A stretch of DNA of 7,921 bases from SB21 sp964535295 (GTDB lineage Bacteria > CLD3 > SB21). Position 1 is the stretch's first letter; the number at the start of each line of letters is the position of its first letter. The stretch covers positions 1-7,921 of the forward strand of contig CAZHUW010000161.1 of NCBI GenBank assembly GCA_964535295.1, read 5' to 3'. Under the pieces are notes generated by a model. It saw nothing but the letters and a program-made list of their open reading frames with translations. It was not told where the DNA came from and ran no database searches. Made by a program: the position numbers and the translations under genes. Below, in pieces: positions 1 through 6,251 of the stretch.

Positions 1-668
1 CGGATGCTTCGACCGACGAATTTGACGATCTGGACGAAAGAGATCCGGTATCGGTGGGAGAAAGCGTAAATGTTTATTTCACTTCAGCAACGCCGGAGAA
101 AACGCTGGCCTATGATATTCGTAACGCAGGCGATGGGCATGTGTGGAATATGGCCGTGGAGAATTCTACCAAAAACGAAAGAACCATTTTGCAATGGGAG
201 ATCGATCAACTTCCGCAGGGATTCAGCCTGATCCTCTATGATATCACGCACAATAAAAAGATCGATGCGCTTGACATAGCTTCGGGATATGAATTCCACA
301 ACGGCCGCCCGGCGCAATTCAAAGTGTTTGCAGGAAATTCGGAATGGGTCGCGGAGAAAGTTCAGCAGCTGGAGTCGGAACTCCCACGAGCGTTTGCACT
401 GCAACAAAACTATCCGAATCCGTTCAATCCCGAAACCACGATACGATTTGACGTAGCGCGGTCCGGAAATGTAAAGATCAAAGTTTACAACATGCTCGGA
501 CAAGAAGTTGCCGCCATAGCCGATGGGTATTACGAGACCGGGAAAAATTATGAGACCAAATGGAACGGGAAGGATCGTTTCGGCAGGGAAGCTGCCAGCG
601 GAATGTACATTTACAGGATGGAATCCGGAAAAATATCGAAGGTGAAGAAAATGCTGCTCGTTAAGTAA
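1..668 (+). CDS. C-terminal part of a T9SS-secreted protein with type A sorting domain (5' end outside window)
   Basis: The frame is open from the first complete codon (position 3) to a TAA at 666-668, giving 221 residues of a longer protein. The GTG at 54 is internal and is not a credible start, because the frame continues upstream and no signal peptide follows it. The last ~90 residues form a Por/T9SS type A C-terminal sorting domain: 'ALQQNYPNPFNPETTI', then the beta-rich 'VKIKVYNMLGQEV', then 'G.EAASGMYIYRMESG', ending in 'KKMLLVK'. In this family the domain is recognised by the type IX machinery at the outer membrane and is usually removed as the cargo is released or anchored. The ~130 residues before it look like beta-sandwich linker material (Asp-rich start, then 'AYDIRNAGDGHVWNMAVEN'), and no catalytic domain is visible, so the function of the missing N-terminal part is unknown. 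It is the only + strand gene and converges on the minus-strand block. TAA is followed directly by in-frame TGA. Confidence 0.88.
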   Translation, partial: DASTDEFDDLDERDPVSVGESVNVYFTSATPEKTLAYDIRNAGDGHVWNMAVENSTKNERTILQWEIDQLPQGFSLILYDITHNKKIDALDIASGYEFHNGRPAQFKVFAGNSEWVAEKVQQLESELPRAFALQQNYPNPFNPETTIRFDVARSGNVKIKVYNMLGQEVAAIADGYYETGKNYETKWNGKDRFGREAASGMYIYRMESGKISKVKKMLLVK

Positions 669-690
669 TGAATAATGAGTAATAGAAAAT

Positions 691-990
691 TCATTCTTCC
701 ATTGCCGATAATTCATACCGCAGCCGGATAAACACAGGACCGTCAATGGCCGGAAGCCGTTTAAAGACGCGGATCTGCATATCCTGCACGAAAGGGATCA
801 ACGACCCTTCCGGTTCATGCAGACGATATTCACCGGTGAACATATCAAAAACCTCGGATAATACTTTCAATGCGGTACGCCCGCCTTTGAAAGTGATGAA
901 CTCAACGATGATCGTCGGCCTCATTTCGGGATCTTTTTTCAGGATCCTTGCGTAACACTGTTCAACCCCTTTGTCTTTTTTCAAAAAATC
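691..990 (-). CDS. AgmX/PglI-like (TonB-C-like) C-terminal segment, same frame as the upstream LRR gene after an amber stop
   Basis: This open segment lies directly after the TAG of the LRR gene and in the same frame. It begins with two codons (GAT TTT), followed by a possible TTG start at 984 and 97 residues to TGA at 691-693. The order 'EQCYARILKKDPEMRP', 'TIIVEFITFKGGR', 'QIRVFKRLPAIDGP', 'FIRLRYEL' resembles the AgmX/PglI C-terminal domain, which has the pattern CYxxxLKxxP, then a V.F.I..GR strand, then a ...FPA..G..V...Y.. end and is related to TonB C-terminal domains. The usual first helix of that domain lies before the TAG ('DSAEVI'), so this piece alone is an incomplete domain. If translated on its own it would need re-initiation at TTG 984: AGGA lies 4 nt upstream and GGAGG (999-1003) lies 14 nt upstream. 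I favour it being the 3' part of one interrupted gene spanning 691-1668. The domain assignment is from memory of the pattern and is moderate. Confidence 0.55.
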   Translation of the reverse strand, partial: DFLKKDKGVEQCYARILKKDPEMRPTIIVEFITFKGGRTALKVLSEVFDMFTGEYRLHEPEGSLIPFVQDMQIRVFKRLPAIDGPVFIRLRYELSAMEE

Positions 991-993
991 CTA
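991..993 (-). other. In-frame TAG separating the LRR and AgmX-like parts
   Basis: Reading the minus strand, the codons are GCG GAG GTC ATA TAG GAT TTT TTG AAA AAA. The frame before and after is identical: 1668 to 984 is a multiple of three, and the whole span 691-1668 is 326 codons. The peptide on both sides fits one domain. A single transition from CAG (Gln) or TGG (Trp) would create this TAG. The DUF6265-like gene in this window also ends in TAG (3489-3491) at a natural domain end, so wholesale recoding of TAG is not supported. Confidence 0.75.
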
Positions 994-1668
994 TATGACC
1001 TCCGCAGAATCGTGCGCAGTTACGGAATCGATCTGCATTTGGATCTTCGGTTTCATCCGAATGTTATTATAGACACTGGAATCGAACAGAACCCGGACAT
1101 TGACCATTCTCTTGATCCTCAACGCCTTGAGCCGCGACATCTCTTCACTCCAAAGTCCTTCCAGAGGGCCTGTCCGCAGATCCAATACGGTCAGATGTTT
1201 TAATTTTGCGAGATGTTTTGAAACGAATTGTAAAAGATCGCCGGGCGCCATGGCATGTTCAAAAAGCATTAAATGCGTCAGATGGCTAAGATTTCCAATA
1301 GCAGGATTCAGCGCGGTCAGACACGGGACAGGGACTACATCATGGTAATCAGGCTGCGAAGGGATCATTTGGGAACTGAGATCGAGCACCTGCAGGTTGG
1401 GTAATTGACCAACGACATCAGAAACCTCCGATATCCCGTTGTTGCTGAGATCGAGAATTTGCAGATTTTTAAATTGGCCTATCTGCGGCGGAACGGTTTC
1501 GAGATGCTTATAAGGAAGAGAAAGTTTGTAAACTTTCCATGGCTCCTTCAGAGCTTCGTCGAGGGATGTGTAAGTCTTTTGCAGTGACAACGCGGCGGAA
1601 TCGAGCAGTTTTTCCTGAGCGAACAGCACAGAATCAAAAAGAATGATGGATAAAAGAAGTTTTAACAC
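991..1668 (-). CDS. Exported leucine-rich-repeat protein, probably truncated by an in-frame amber codon
   Basis: The gene encodes 225 residues from a GTG start. Residues 1-17 are a signal peptide (Lys at position 3, hydrophobic core 'LLLSIILFDSVLF', likely cut A17|Q18), which supports the GTG. A 'TSLDEAL' lead-in typical of bacterial LRR proteins precedes the repeats at about residues 46-175: 'LETVPPQIGQFKNLQILDLSNN' type units with L..L.L..N consensus, then more degenerate ones ('HLTHLMLFEH', 'HLTVLDLRTG'). LRRs are binding scaffolds, so a periplasmic or surface location is likely. The last ~25 residues are not LRR and read as the start of the AgmX-like domain that continues past the stop. 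The start is 25 nt after the stop of the WG-repeat gene, with only a weak distant AGGT upstream, so it is probably in the same operon. The stop is TAG, and the frame remains open for 99 codons beyond it. No ligand can be predicted. Confidence 0.78.
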   Translation of the reverse strand: MLKLLLSIILFDSVLFAQEKLLDSAALSLQKTYTSLDEALKEPWKVYKLSLPYKHLETVPPQIGQFKNLQILDLSNNGISEVSDVVGQLPNLQVLDLSSQMIPSQPDYHDVVPVPCLTALNPAIGNLSHLTHLMLFEHAMAPGDLLQFVSKHLAKLKHLTVLDLRTGPLEGLWSEEMSRLKALRIKRMVNVRVLFDSSVYNNIRMKPKIQMQIDSVTAHDSAEVI

Positions 1669-1693
1669 TTATTGAATGACCTGATTAATGGGC

Positions 1694-3295
1694 TCAGTCC
1701 GCTTTCCAAACCGTTTTTCCCTGTTTATTCACATAGCCTTGCTTTTTTTCGTCAAACCAGATGGGCGCCAATTCGCCGTCAAAATCCCCGGCGCTCTGGC
1801 ATTTAATTTGAAAAACCGTTTCGCCGTTCTTTTTCAGCAGCGACCAAAGGCCGTCCTTTTGTACCCAGCCAAGCCCATCTTTGAATGAACAGGGGTTACG
1901 AAAATCAAAAGAGGGCGCTGTGATAAGCCGTCCGGTGGTGTCCACCAGGCCGTAACGGTTGTTGTACCGGAACCATGCTACGCCTTCATTAAATCCGTAA
2001 ACGAATTGGAACGGCGTGCCGGGCCTCACCGTCATCTTACCCGTTCGATCGAGCGCGCACCAGCCGGAATCTCCGGCGACCCAGACAAAACCTTCATGCG
2101 GATATTCCGAATATTTGAATTCAGGAGCCGCCAGTATTTGCCCGTCGCGGCCAATAAAACCGATCTTGCTATTCTCCACGATCTTCGCCATCCCGTCATC
2201 AGGATAACCCAACTGGTCCCAACGGCATTCATGAATTTGTTTTCCATGATTATCAACCAATCCCCACTTTTTGTTCTTCTGAACTTTCATGCCGTATTCA
2301 TAAAAATGCTCTATTTGTTCGAATTGAGGTTCGAAAAAGAATTGCCCCGTCGTATCGATCAGTCCCCATAATTTTTCTTTTCGAATCCAAGTCAAAACAT
2401 TCGGCCTTATCCAGATCTGATCGAATGCCGGTTCGATCAGCCACCGGCCTTTCGTATTCATCAATCCCCATTGGGAAACGTCCGGTTCCGGCGAGCCTTC
2501 CAACGCAACCCAATTCATACGCTCGTTGACAAATTTCACGGAACGGATCTTCTTATCTTGTAACGGAACGATCGTATCTCCTGCCCGGTTTATAGCATCA
2601 AATTGCTTCCCGGCGCTGATAACGCAGGCATCGGGGTCAAAATAATGGTCGTCATCAAAACGGGGCGCCATCTCAAACTTCTTGAGAACGGTTCCGGCCG
2701 TATCAATGATCACCGCGCCTCTTTTCATTCTCATCCAGGCTTGCCCGTTGCGAAATTCAAAATAATAGGGGGGCGGGAGCGAGCGGCCGAATTTGTGCCC
2801 TCGTTCTTTGGCGTATTCGGCGTAATTATTATCGATGAACCAGTTTTCCGGTTTGTCATCGTTATATTGTTTAGTCCGTTCGGGATCAAAATCCGGAGTT
2901 TGATTATCGGGGAACTGCGGCGCAATACGCATGCGCCCCGTTGTGTCAATAAATCCCCATTTCCCTTCAACAAGCACGGGTGCAAATCCTTCTGAAAAAT
3001 AGCCGACCCAATCGAATGACGGTTCAACGATCATCCGGTCATCCGGCGTGCCGAGCCGGATCAATCCCCATTTACCGCCCTTGATGTATCCTTCATGCGC
3101 TTTGCCGCCGGCGTGGATCCAGCGATACCCATGATATGAACGGTCGGTTAGATGATCAAATTGAGGTTTGTAGATGACTTTTCCGCCCGCATTGATGAAG
3201 CCGATACGGTGATCTTGCGTTTCAATGCGGTAAAGGCGTTCCTGCGCCATGATCGTTCCGCAAAACAAAAAGACAAAAAGAAAGATCGGTTTCAT
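1694..3295 (-). CDS. Exported WG-repeat protein (about 13 WG units)
   Basis: The gene encodes 533 residues. The ATG at 3295 is preceded by AGAGG with a 5-nt spacer. Residues 1-17 are a signal peptide ('FLFVFLFCGTIM', cut A17|Q18); the Cys is not in a convincing lipobox. From about residue 22 to the end the protein is built of WG (beta) repeats of ~35-50 residues, with the core 'WGLIDTTG', then a hydrophobic strand and 'P.FD'. I count about thirteen. Clear ones are 'KWGFIDTTGR', 'QWGLMNTKGR', 'LWGLIDTTGQ', 'KWGLVDNHGK' and 'RYGLVDTTGR'; degenerate ones are 'RGAVIIDTAG', 'GWCALDRTGK' and a final 'QGYVNKQGK'. A charged non-repeat insert with many Asp, Asn and Tyr sits between the third and fourth units. 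WG repeats are common in FCB exported proteins of unknown function and probably mediate binding; no catalytic residues are evident. It lies first in a two-gene unit with the LRR gene 25 nt downstream. Confidence 0.9.
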   Translation of the reverse strand: MKPIFLFVFLFCGTIMAQERLYRIETQDHRIGFINAGGKVIYKPQFDHLTDRSYHGYRWIHAGGKAHEGYIKGGKWGLIRLGTPDDRMIVEPSFDWVGYFSEGFAPVLVEGKWGFIDTTGRMRIAPQFPDNQTPDFDPERTKQYNDDKPENWFIDNNYAEYAKERGHKFGRSLPPPYYFEFRNGQAWMRMKRGAVIIDTAGTVLKKFEMAPRFDDDHYFDPDACVISAGKQFDAINRAGDTIVPLQDKKIRSVKFVNERMNWVALEGSPEPDVSQWGLMNTKGRWLIEPAFDQIWIRPNVLTWIRKEKLWGLIDTTGQFFFEPQFEQIEHFYEYGMKVQKNKKWGLVDNHGKQIHECRWDQLGYPDDGMAKIVENSKIGFIGRDGQILAAPEFKYSEYPHEGFVWVAGDSGWCALDRTGKMTVRPGTPFQFVYGFNEGVAWFRYNNRYGLVDTTGRLITAPSFDFRNPCSFKDGLGWVQKDGLWSLLKKNGETVFQIKCQSAGDFDGELAPIWFDEKKQGYVNKQGKTVWKAD

Positions 3296-3383
3296 AGTAT
3301 CCTCTTTCGCGAATGACTAAAAAACGCTCGTGTTAAATACCGGATGAACTTTTTAATTTATGGAAAGCTTCTTATTACGAATC

Positions 3384-3402
3384 GATCAGGCCATGCCTGA
3401 TC
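3384..3402. repeat. Perfect 8-bp inverted repeat in the leader of the WG gene
   Basis: GATCAGGC-CAT-GCCTGATC has two perfect 8-bp arms around a 3-nt centre. It lies 89 bp upstream of the WG-gene start, inside the transcript predicted from the promoter candidate at 3439-3467. No T-run follows on either strand, so a simple Rho-independent terminator is unlikely. It could be a leader hairpin or a protein-binding site. Confidence 0.5.
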
Positions 3403-3438
3403 CCGTGAGATGCATCTGTTTTGGCGAGTGAATAAGAT

Positions 3439-3467
3439 ATAGTACGGCACGCTTAAGAAATTTGCAA
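3439..3467 (-). promoter_or_regulatory. Candidate sigma70-type promoter for the WG-LRR unit
   Basis: On the minus strand TTGCAA (3462-3467) and TACTAT (3439-3444) are separated by exactly 17 bp. The predicted start would be near 3432, giving a ~135-nt leader before the WG gene that includes the hairpin at 3384-3402. It lies just downstream of the DUF6265-like gene, so the WG-LRR pair could be transcribed independently of the upstream cassette. This is a consensus match by eye only, and FCB bacteria often use a different -7/-33 pattern. Confidence 0.3.
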
Positions 3468-3488
3468 GCGGATTTCTGTACTCGGGTA

Positions 3489-4001
3489 CTAACGTCTTTC
3501 AAATGTAAAAACTTCTTCGCGGTAGGATCTGTCTTTCTGACGGAATGCAATATAGATGGTTAATTTATTTCCTTCCGTCAAGAATGTAATGCCGCTGAAA
3601 TACAGCGCGTTCTTTTCGGCGCGGATGAACCGGAAATCGACCGACTTGTCTTTCGCTTCCCAGCCGATGAATTCCGGCGTGAAGTGTTTGACCTTGAGCG
3701 CCCAGCCGGCGGAATCCTGAAGGATACTCATATATTCGGTAAAGACGATCTTCCCATCCTTCACAAGCCGGAATATCCCGTGCATGCGGTTGTCCGCCGG
3801 GCCCAGCCAGTTCTCATCGCAATCGCCGCCCAGGCCCTTTCCGGTCCAGTTGCCGATCAACATGGAGAAATCGGCGATCGTTGCGGCCTGCGCGACGGCA
3901 GCGCTGTCGGCTTTATACACATGTTCGGTCGATAGGGATTGCGTAAAACCGGCGGCGGTTCCGATGCACAGTAGAGCAATCAGCTTGAAAAACCGGATCA
4001 T
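3489..4001 (-). CDS. Exported DUF6265-like protein
   Basis: The gene encodes 170 residues. The ATG at 4001 overlaps the upstream gene's stop (ATGA), and AAAGGAG lies 7 nt before it. Residues 1-20 form a signal peptide ('FFKLIALLCIGTAAGF', possible cut T20|Q21). The mature part reads like the DUF6265 family, a small lipocalin-like beta fold of unknown function: 'FSMLIGNWTGKG', then 'DENWLGPADNRMHGIFRLVKDGK', then 'VFTEYMSI', then beta strands to the C-terminal 'EEVFTFERR'. The family hallmarks are the W in the first strand, the E.W pair and the 'G..R...DGK..F.E' stretch. No catalytic site is known to me. It is the last gene of a three-gene coupled cassette and ends in TAG. A role as a periplasmic ligand binder is a guess from the fold only. 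Confidence 0.78.
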   Translation of the reverse strand: MIRFFKLIALLCIGTAAGFTQSLSTEHVYKADSAAVAQAATIADFSMLIGNWTGKGLGGDCDENWLGPADNRMHGIFRLVKDGKIVFTEYMSILQDSAGWALKVKHFTPEFIGWEAKDKSVDFRFIRAEKNALYFSGITFLTEGNKLTIYIAFRQKDRSYREEVFTFERR

Positions 4002-4519
4002 GAAGTTTCTCCTTTATTTGATTCAAAAGATCCTATATACCTTGGCACACGTTTTTTATACTCCAGCCATGAGGATCCGAATTTTCCCTCTAGGTATTTT
4101 TCTTCTTTAAGGATAATGGCATGGTGAATCAATAGCGCGACCATAAACGATGCGATATTAAGAATATTGGCGGCATATAAACAGGAACCGATACACATCA
4201 GGATGCCTCCCACATAAACCGGGTTCCGGCTGAATCGGTACAGCCCGTGGGTCTTGAGGGCGGTTTGCCGGTCGGGAAGCCCGACCGCCACGGATTCTCC
4301 CAAATGAAACAACGCGGCGCCGGCCAAACTAAATCCGGTAAGGATCAATATCATTCCAATGACCGACATCTCACGGCTTTCATAGAGCAGGGTAACCGGC
4401 GTTATGATGGTTACGAGGAAAAAGAATCCGGAGCTTACAAATGCAACCTTTCCAACTACGAACACGAACGGGTTTATAGGGCTTCGTCCGATCATACCGC
4501 TGATTTTGTTTGTTCTCAT
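3998..4519 (-). CDS. Membrane methyltransferase of the isoprenylcysteine carboxyl methyltransferase (ICMT/PEMT-like) family
   Basis: The gene encodes 173 residues. The ATG at 4519 overlaps the upstream stop as ATGA and has AAAGGA 4-5 nt before it. Hydrophobic segments lie at about residues 17-45, 51-73, 101-117 and 119-137, consistent with an inner-membrane protein. The C-terminal half has the ICMT/PEMT signature: 'THGLYRFSRNPVYVGG' with RNPxY at 98-102, the Glu pair at 139-140 ('KEEKYLEGKFG'), and 'WLEYKKRVPRY' at 151-161. In this superfamily these residues form the SAM pocket at the membrane face. Bacteria have no prenylated CAAX proteins, so the methyl acceptor is likely a lipid or small hydrophobic molecule, and I cannot name it. 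The length is slightly short but complete. It sits between a GNAT gene and a DUF6265-like gene with overlapping ends at both sides. Confidence 0.85.
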   Translation of the reverse strand: MRTNKISGMIGRSPINPFVFVVGKVAFVSSGFFFLVTIITPVTLLYESREMSVIGMILILTGFSLAGAALFHLGESVAVGLPDRQTALKTHGLYRFSRNPVYVGGILMCIGSCLYAANILNIASFMVALLIHHAIILKEEKYLEGKFGSSWLEYKKRVPRYIGSFESNKGETS

Positions 4520-5043
4520 TTTTCCTTTCTGTTGAATTCCACCGAAAATAGAAGCAATTCATCATCGGTTCCCGGATACACGACCGTACCTTCTTCGCGA
4601 AGGCCGATCTTTTCCAGCAGATGAATGGAATTCACATTTTCTTTCACCGTGATGGCTGCGATCTTTTGCAGGCCTAAATTATTTCGGCCATACGACAGAA
4701 CGGCCGATGCCGATTCGTATCCATAACCTTTTCCCTCGAATTCCGGCAGAAGGGCAAACCCGATATCCGGATCCGGCAGAAAATCCCTCTTGATCAGGCC
4801 GCACATTCCGATCGGCGCAGTCCAGTCTTTCAGTTCTATCAGATAAAGGCCAAAACCTTTTTCTGTATAACTTTTTACCGGGCCGTTCAGGATATAATTT
4901 TTGGCGTCATCTAAATTCTTTACGCCGCGGTCGCCGATGAATTTCAACCACGTCGGCGTATTGAGCAGAGTCAGAATGAATGCCGCATCGCCGGTATTCA
5001 GTTCCCGGAGTAAGAGACGGGAAGTTTCGAGGATCTTTTTCAT
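4516..5043 (-). CDS. GNAT-family N-acetyltransferase (RimJ/RimL type)
   Basis: The gene encodes 175 residues, the usual size for the family. The N-terminus 'LETSRLLLREL' is the standard RimJ/RimL-type opening and fixes the start at 5043. The acetyl-CoA-binding motif A is 'IGFALLPEFEGKGYGYESA' (residues 94-112), with the G.G loop at 106-108. 'KENVNSIHLLEKIGLREEG' near the C-terminus is the typical N..S..LLEK.G motif B region. The enzyme transfers acetyl from acetyl-CoA to an amine; the acceptor (protein N-terminus, antibiotic or small metabolite) cannot be read from sequence. It opens the three-gene cassette and its TGA is embedded in the next gene's ATGA. The nearest Shine-Dalgarno-like sequence (AAGAGGT) is about 14 nt before the ATG, unusually far, so initiation may be weak or SD-independent. 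Confidence 0.9.
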   Translation of the reverse strand: MKKILETSRLLLRELNTGDAAFILTLLNTPTWLKFIGDRGVKNLDDAKNYILNGPVKSYTEKGFGLYLIELKDWTAPIGMCGLIKRDFLPDPDIGFALLPEFEGKGYGYESASAVLSYGRNNLGLQKIAAITVKENVNSIHLLEKIGLREEGTVVYPGTDDELLLFSVEFNRKEK

Positions 5044-5135
5044 CTAGAATCTACAATACCTCTTAGAAAGACAAATTAATCTTATGCACAAAATATTTCA
5101 TATTTTTTCAAAAAAACAGGGATTTTTATGATTCA

Positions 5136-6158
5136 TTATTTAACGACAATTCCCATCTGCGGAGCCGGATAACGATCACCTGAAATACTACCGGCTTTAA
5201 ACAACATGTTCAAAAATTTCATGTCGTCTGAATTTAAACGTATATCCGCCGCTTTAAGGTTTTCCTCGAGCCGGCTGCGTTTGGTCGTTCCGATCAAAGT
5301 AATAATGTCTTTGCCCTGATTGGCCACCCAAGCGAGCGCAATTTGCGGCGCAGAGTACCCGCGTTTTTCGGCAAATTCGGCCAACTGTCTTACCAGTTCC
5401 TGATTTCGTGTGAAATGGTCACCGGAAAACCTCGGGGCATGGGATCTGAAATCGGCCGGATCGTATTTCCCTTCGAGGGTTCCGGATAACAGGCCGCGGC
5501 TCAATGCTCCGTACGCCACCAGCGTAATACCGAGTTCACGCGTTACCGGCAATATTTTTTCTTCAACGACCCTGGAAGCCAATGAATATTCCACTTCTAC
5601 GGCGCTGATGGGATGAACCCGGTGTGCGCGGCGTATCTGTTCCTCGGAAGATTCGGAAAGTCCGATATGCCTGACCTTGCCTTGTTTTATAAGATCCGCA
5701 ATGGCTCCTACCGTTTCTTCGATTGGAATTGATGGATCGATTCGCGCCGGTTCATACAAATCGATGTGATCGGTTCCAAGACGCTGTAATGTGTAGCTAA
5801 CAAAATTTTTTACCGCTGCAGGCCGGGTATCGAGGCCAAAAAATTCACCGTTAGGCCCACGTAATACGCCGAACTTAACACTGATAAAAATTTTGTCTCT
5901 ACGGCCTTTGATCGCCTGCGCCAGCAAAGTTTCGTTGTGGCCTGTTCCGTAAAAGTCGGCGGTGTTAAAAAAGGTTATTCCCCGTTCCATGGCCATATGG
6001 ATTGTCGCCAGACTCTCTTTGTCGTCCCGGGAGGCTTTGGAACCGTAAAAATCGGACATTCCCATGAGCCCCAATCCGAACGATGATACGGTTGTTTTAG
6101 TATGCCCAATGGACGTGACGGGAAGGCTGTTAGAATTATTGGAATTTTGTGTGTTCAT
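5136..6158 (-). CDS. Aldo/keto reductase with an altered catalytic tetrad
   Basis: The gene encodes 340 residues from ATG 6158, chosen because GAGG lies 7 nt upstream. An in-frame ATG at 6203 adds 15 residues but sits inside an inverted repeat and lacks an SD. The protein has AKR (beta/alpha)8-barrel features: 'SSFGLGLMGMSDFYG', 'GITFFNTADFYGTGHNE' (59-76), 'IFISVKFG' (90-97), 'DHIDLYEPARIDPSIPIEETVGA', 'GKVRHIGLSESS', 'AVEVEYSLASR', 'YGALSRGLLSG' and C-terminal NADPH-binding-like 'LIGTTKRSRLEENLKAA'. Of the expected Asp-Tyr-Lys-His tetrad, Tyr70 and Lys95 are present. The Asp position is Asn65 (codon AAC), and the His position in the usual 'DLYxxHRxDP' is Ala138 ('DLYEPARIDP'). The 'PAR.DP' form occurs in a known AKR subgroup, as far as I recall. 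The expected role is NADPH-dependent reduction of carbonyl compounds, but substrate and activity are uncertain. The AraC gene 108 nt upstream is a plausible regulator. Confidence 0.9.
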   Translation of the reverse strand: MNTQNSNNSNSLPVTSIGHTKTTVSSFGLGLMGMSDFYGSKASRDDKESLATIHMAMERGITFFNTADFYGTGHNETLLAQAIKGRRDKIFISVKFGVLRGPNGEFFGLDTRPAAVKNFVSYTLQRLGTDHIDLYEPARIDPSIPIEETVGAIADLIKQGKVRHIGLSESSEEQIRRAHRVHPISAVEVEYSLASRVVEEKILPVTRELGITLVAYGALSRGLLSGTLEGKYDPADFRSHAPRFSGDHFTRNQELVRQLAEFAEKRGYSAPQIALAWVANQGKDIITLIGTTKRSRLEENLKAADIRLNSDDMKFLNMLFKAGSISGDRYPAPQMGIVVK

Positions 6159-6160
6159 GG

Positions 6161-6176
6161 TTAAACCTCGGTTTAA
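6161..6176. promoter_or_regulatory. Palindrome covering the aldo/keto reductase Shine-Dalgarno
   Basis: TTAAACC-TC-GGTTTAA has perfect 7-bp arms with a 2-nt centre. On the minus strand the GAGG ribosome binding site (6166-6169) lies across its centre, 7 nt before the ATG. It could be an operator just upstream of the start. In RNA the 2-nt loop makes a full hairpin strained, so a DNA-level site is more likely. The core AAACC-N2-GGTT recurs at 6230-6240. Confidence 0.5.
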
Positions 6177-6206
6177 TGAATGATGTTTATTTAACTGAAT
6201 CATTCA
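6177..6206. promoter_or_regulatory. Interrupted inverted repeat TGAATGAT-N14-ATCATTCA, candidate operator
   Basis: The perfect 8-bp arms at 6177-6184 and 6199-6206 have centres 22 bp apart, about two helical turns. This geometry suits a dimeric regulator. The element lies directly next to the palindrome over the reductase ribosome binding site. It is operator-like by shape only; no binding protein is identified, and the AraC product encoded next to it is the obvious candidate. Confidence 0.4.
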
Positions 6207-6229
6207 CAATGTATCCGGGATCAGGGATC

Positions 6230-6240
6230 AAACCAAGGTT
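6230..6240. promoter_or_regulatory. Second copy of the AAACC-N2-GGTT palindrome
   Basis: AAACC-AA-GGTT shares its core with the element at 6161-6176, with centres 67 bp apart. A further AACC follows at 6243-6246, giving alternating AACC/GGTT half-sites. It lies between the AraC stop and the reductase start, where a regulator of the reductase would act. Chance occurrence of a 9-11 bp motif cannot be excluded. Confidence 0.35.
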
Positions 6241-6251
6241 AGAACCAACGG

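Noticed and set aside
666..695. TAATGAATAATGAGTAATAG followed by TTCATTC, a possible bidirectional terminator between convergent genes
   Set aside because: The only pairing is about 5 bp (AATGA/TCATT) and fully AT-rich apart from one pair. Multiple stops here are explained by low complexity.
84..746. Long minus-strand open frame (220 codons) opposite the T9SS gene
   Set aside because: It lies antisense to a clear sorting-domain gene, and its translation is Arg/Ile/Phe-rich without any recognisable domain.
1694..3295. WG repeats considered as a DNA-level tandem repeat or CRISPR-like array
   Set aside because: Units vary in length and sequence at the nucleotide level. The periodicity is in the protein only.
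3489..3491. TAG recoding or readthrough as a general feature of this organism
   Set aside because: The DUF6265-like gene ends in TAG at the natural end of its fold, and the other stops are ordinary TAA/TGA. Only the LRR gene shows a TAG inside a domain.
5090..5106. AAAATAT-TTC-ATATTTT stem downstream of the reductase, as a terminator
   Set aside because: The 7-bp stem has no G:C pair, and the nearby T-run on the minus strand precedes the stem.
6159..6203. Longer reductase start at ATG 6203
   Set aside because: It adds 15 residues not typical of the family, lacks a Shine-Dalgarno and lies within an inverted repeat. ATG 6158 has GAGG at a good distance.
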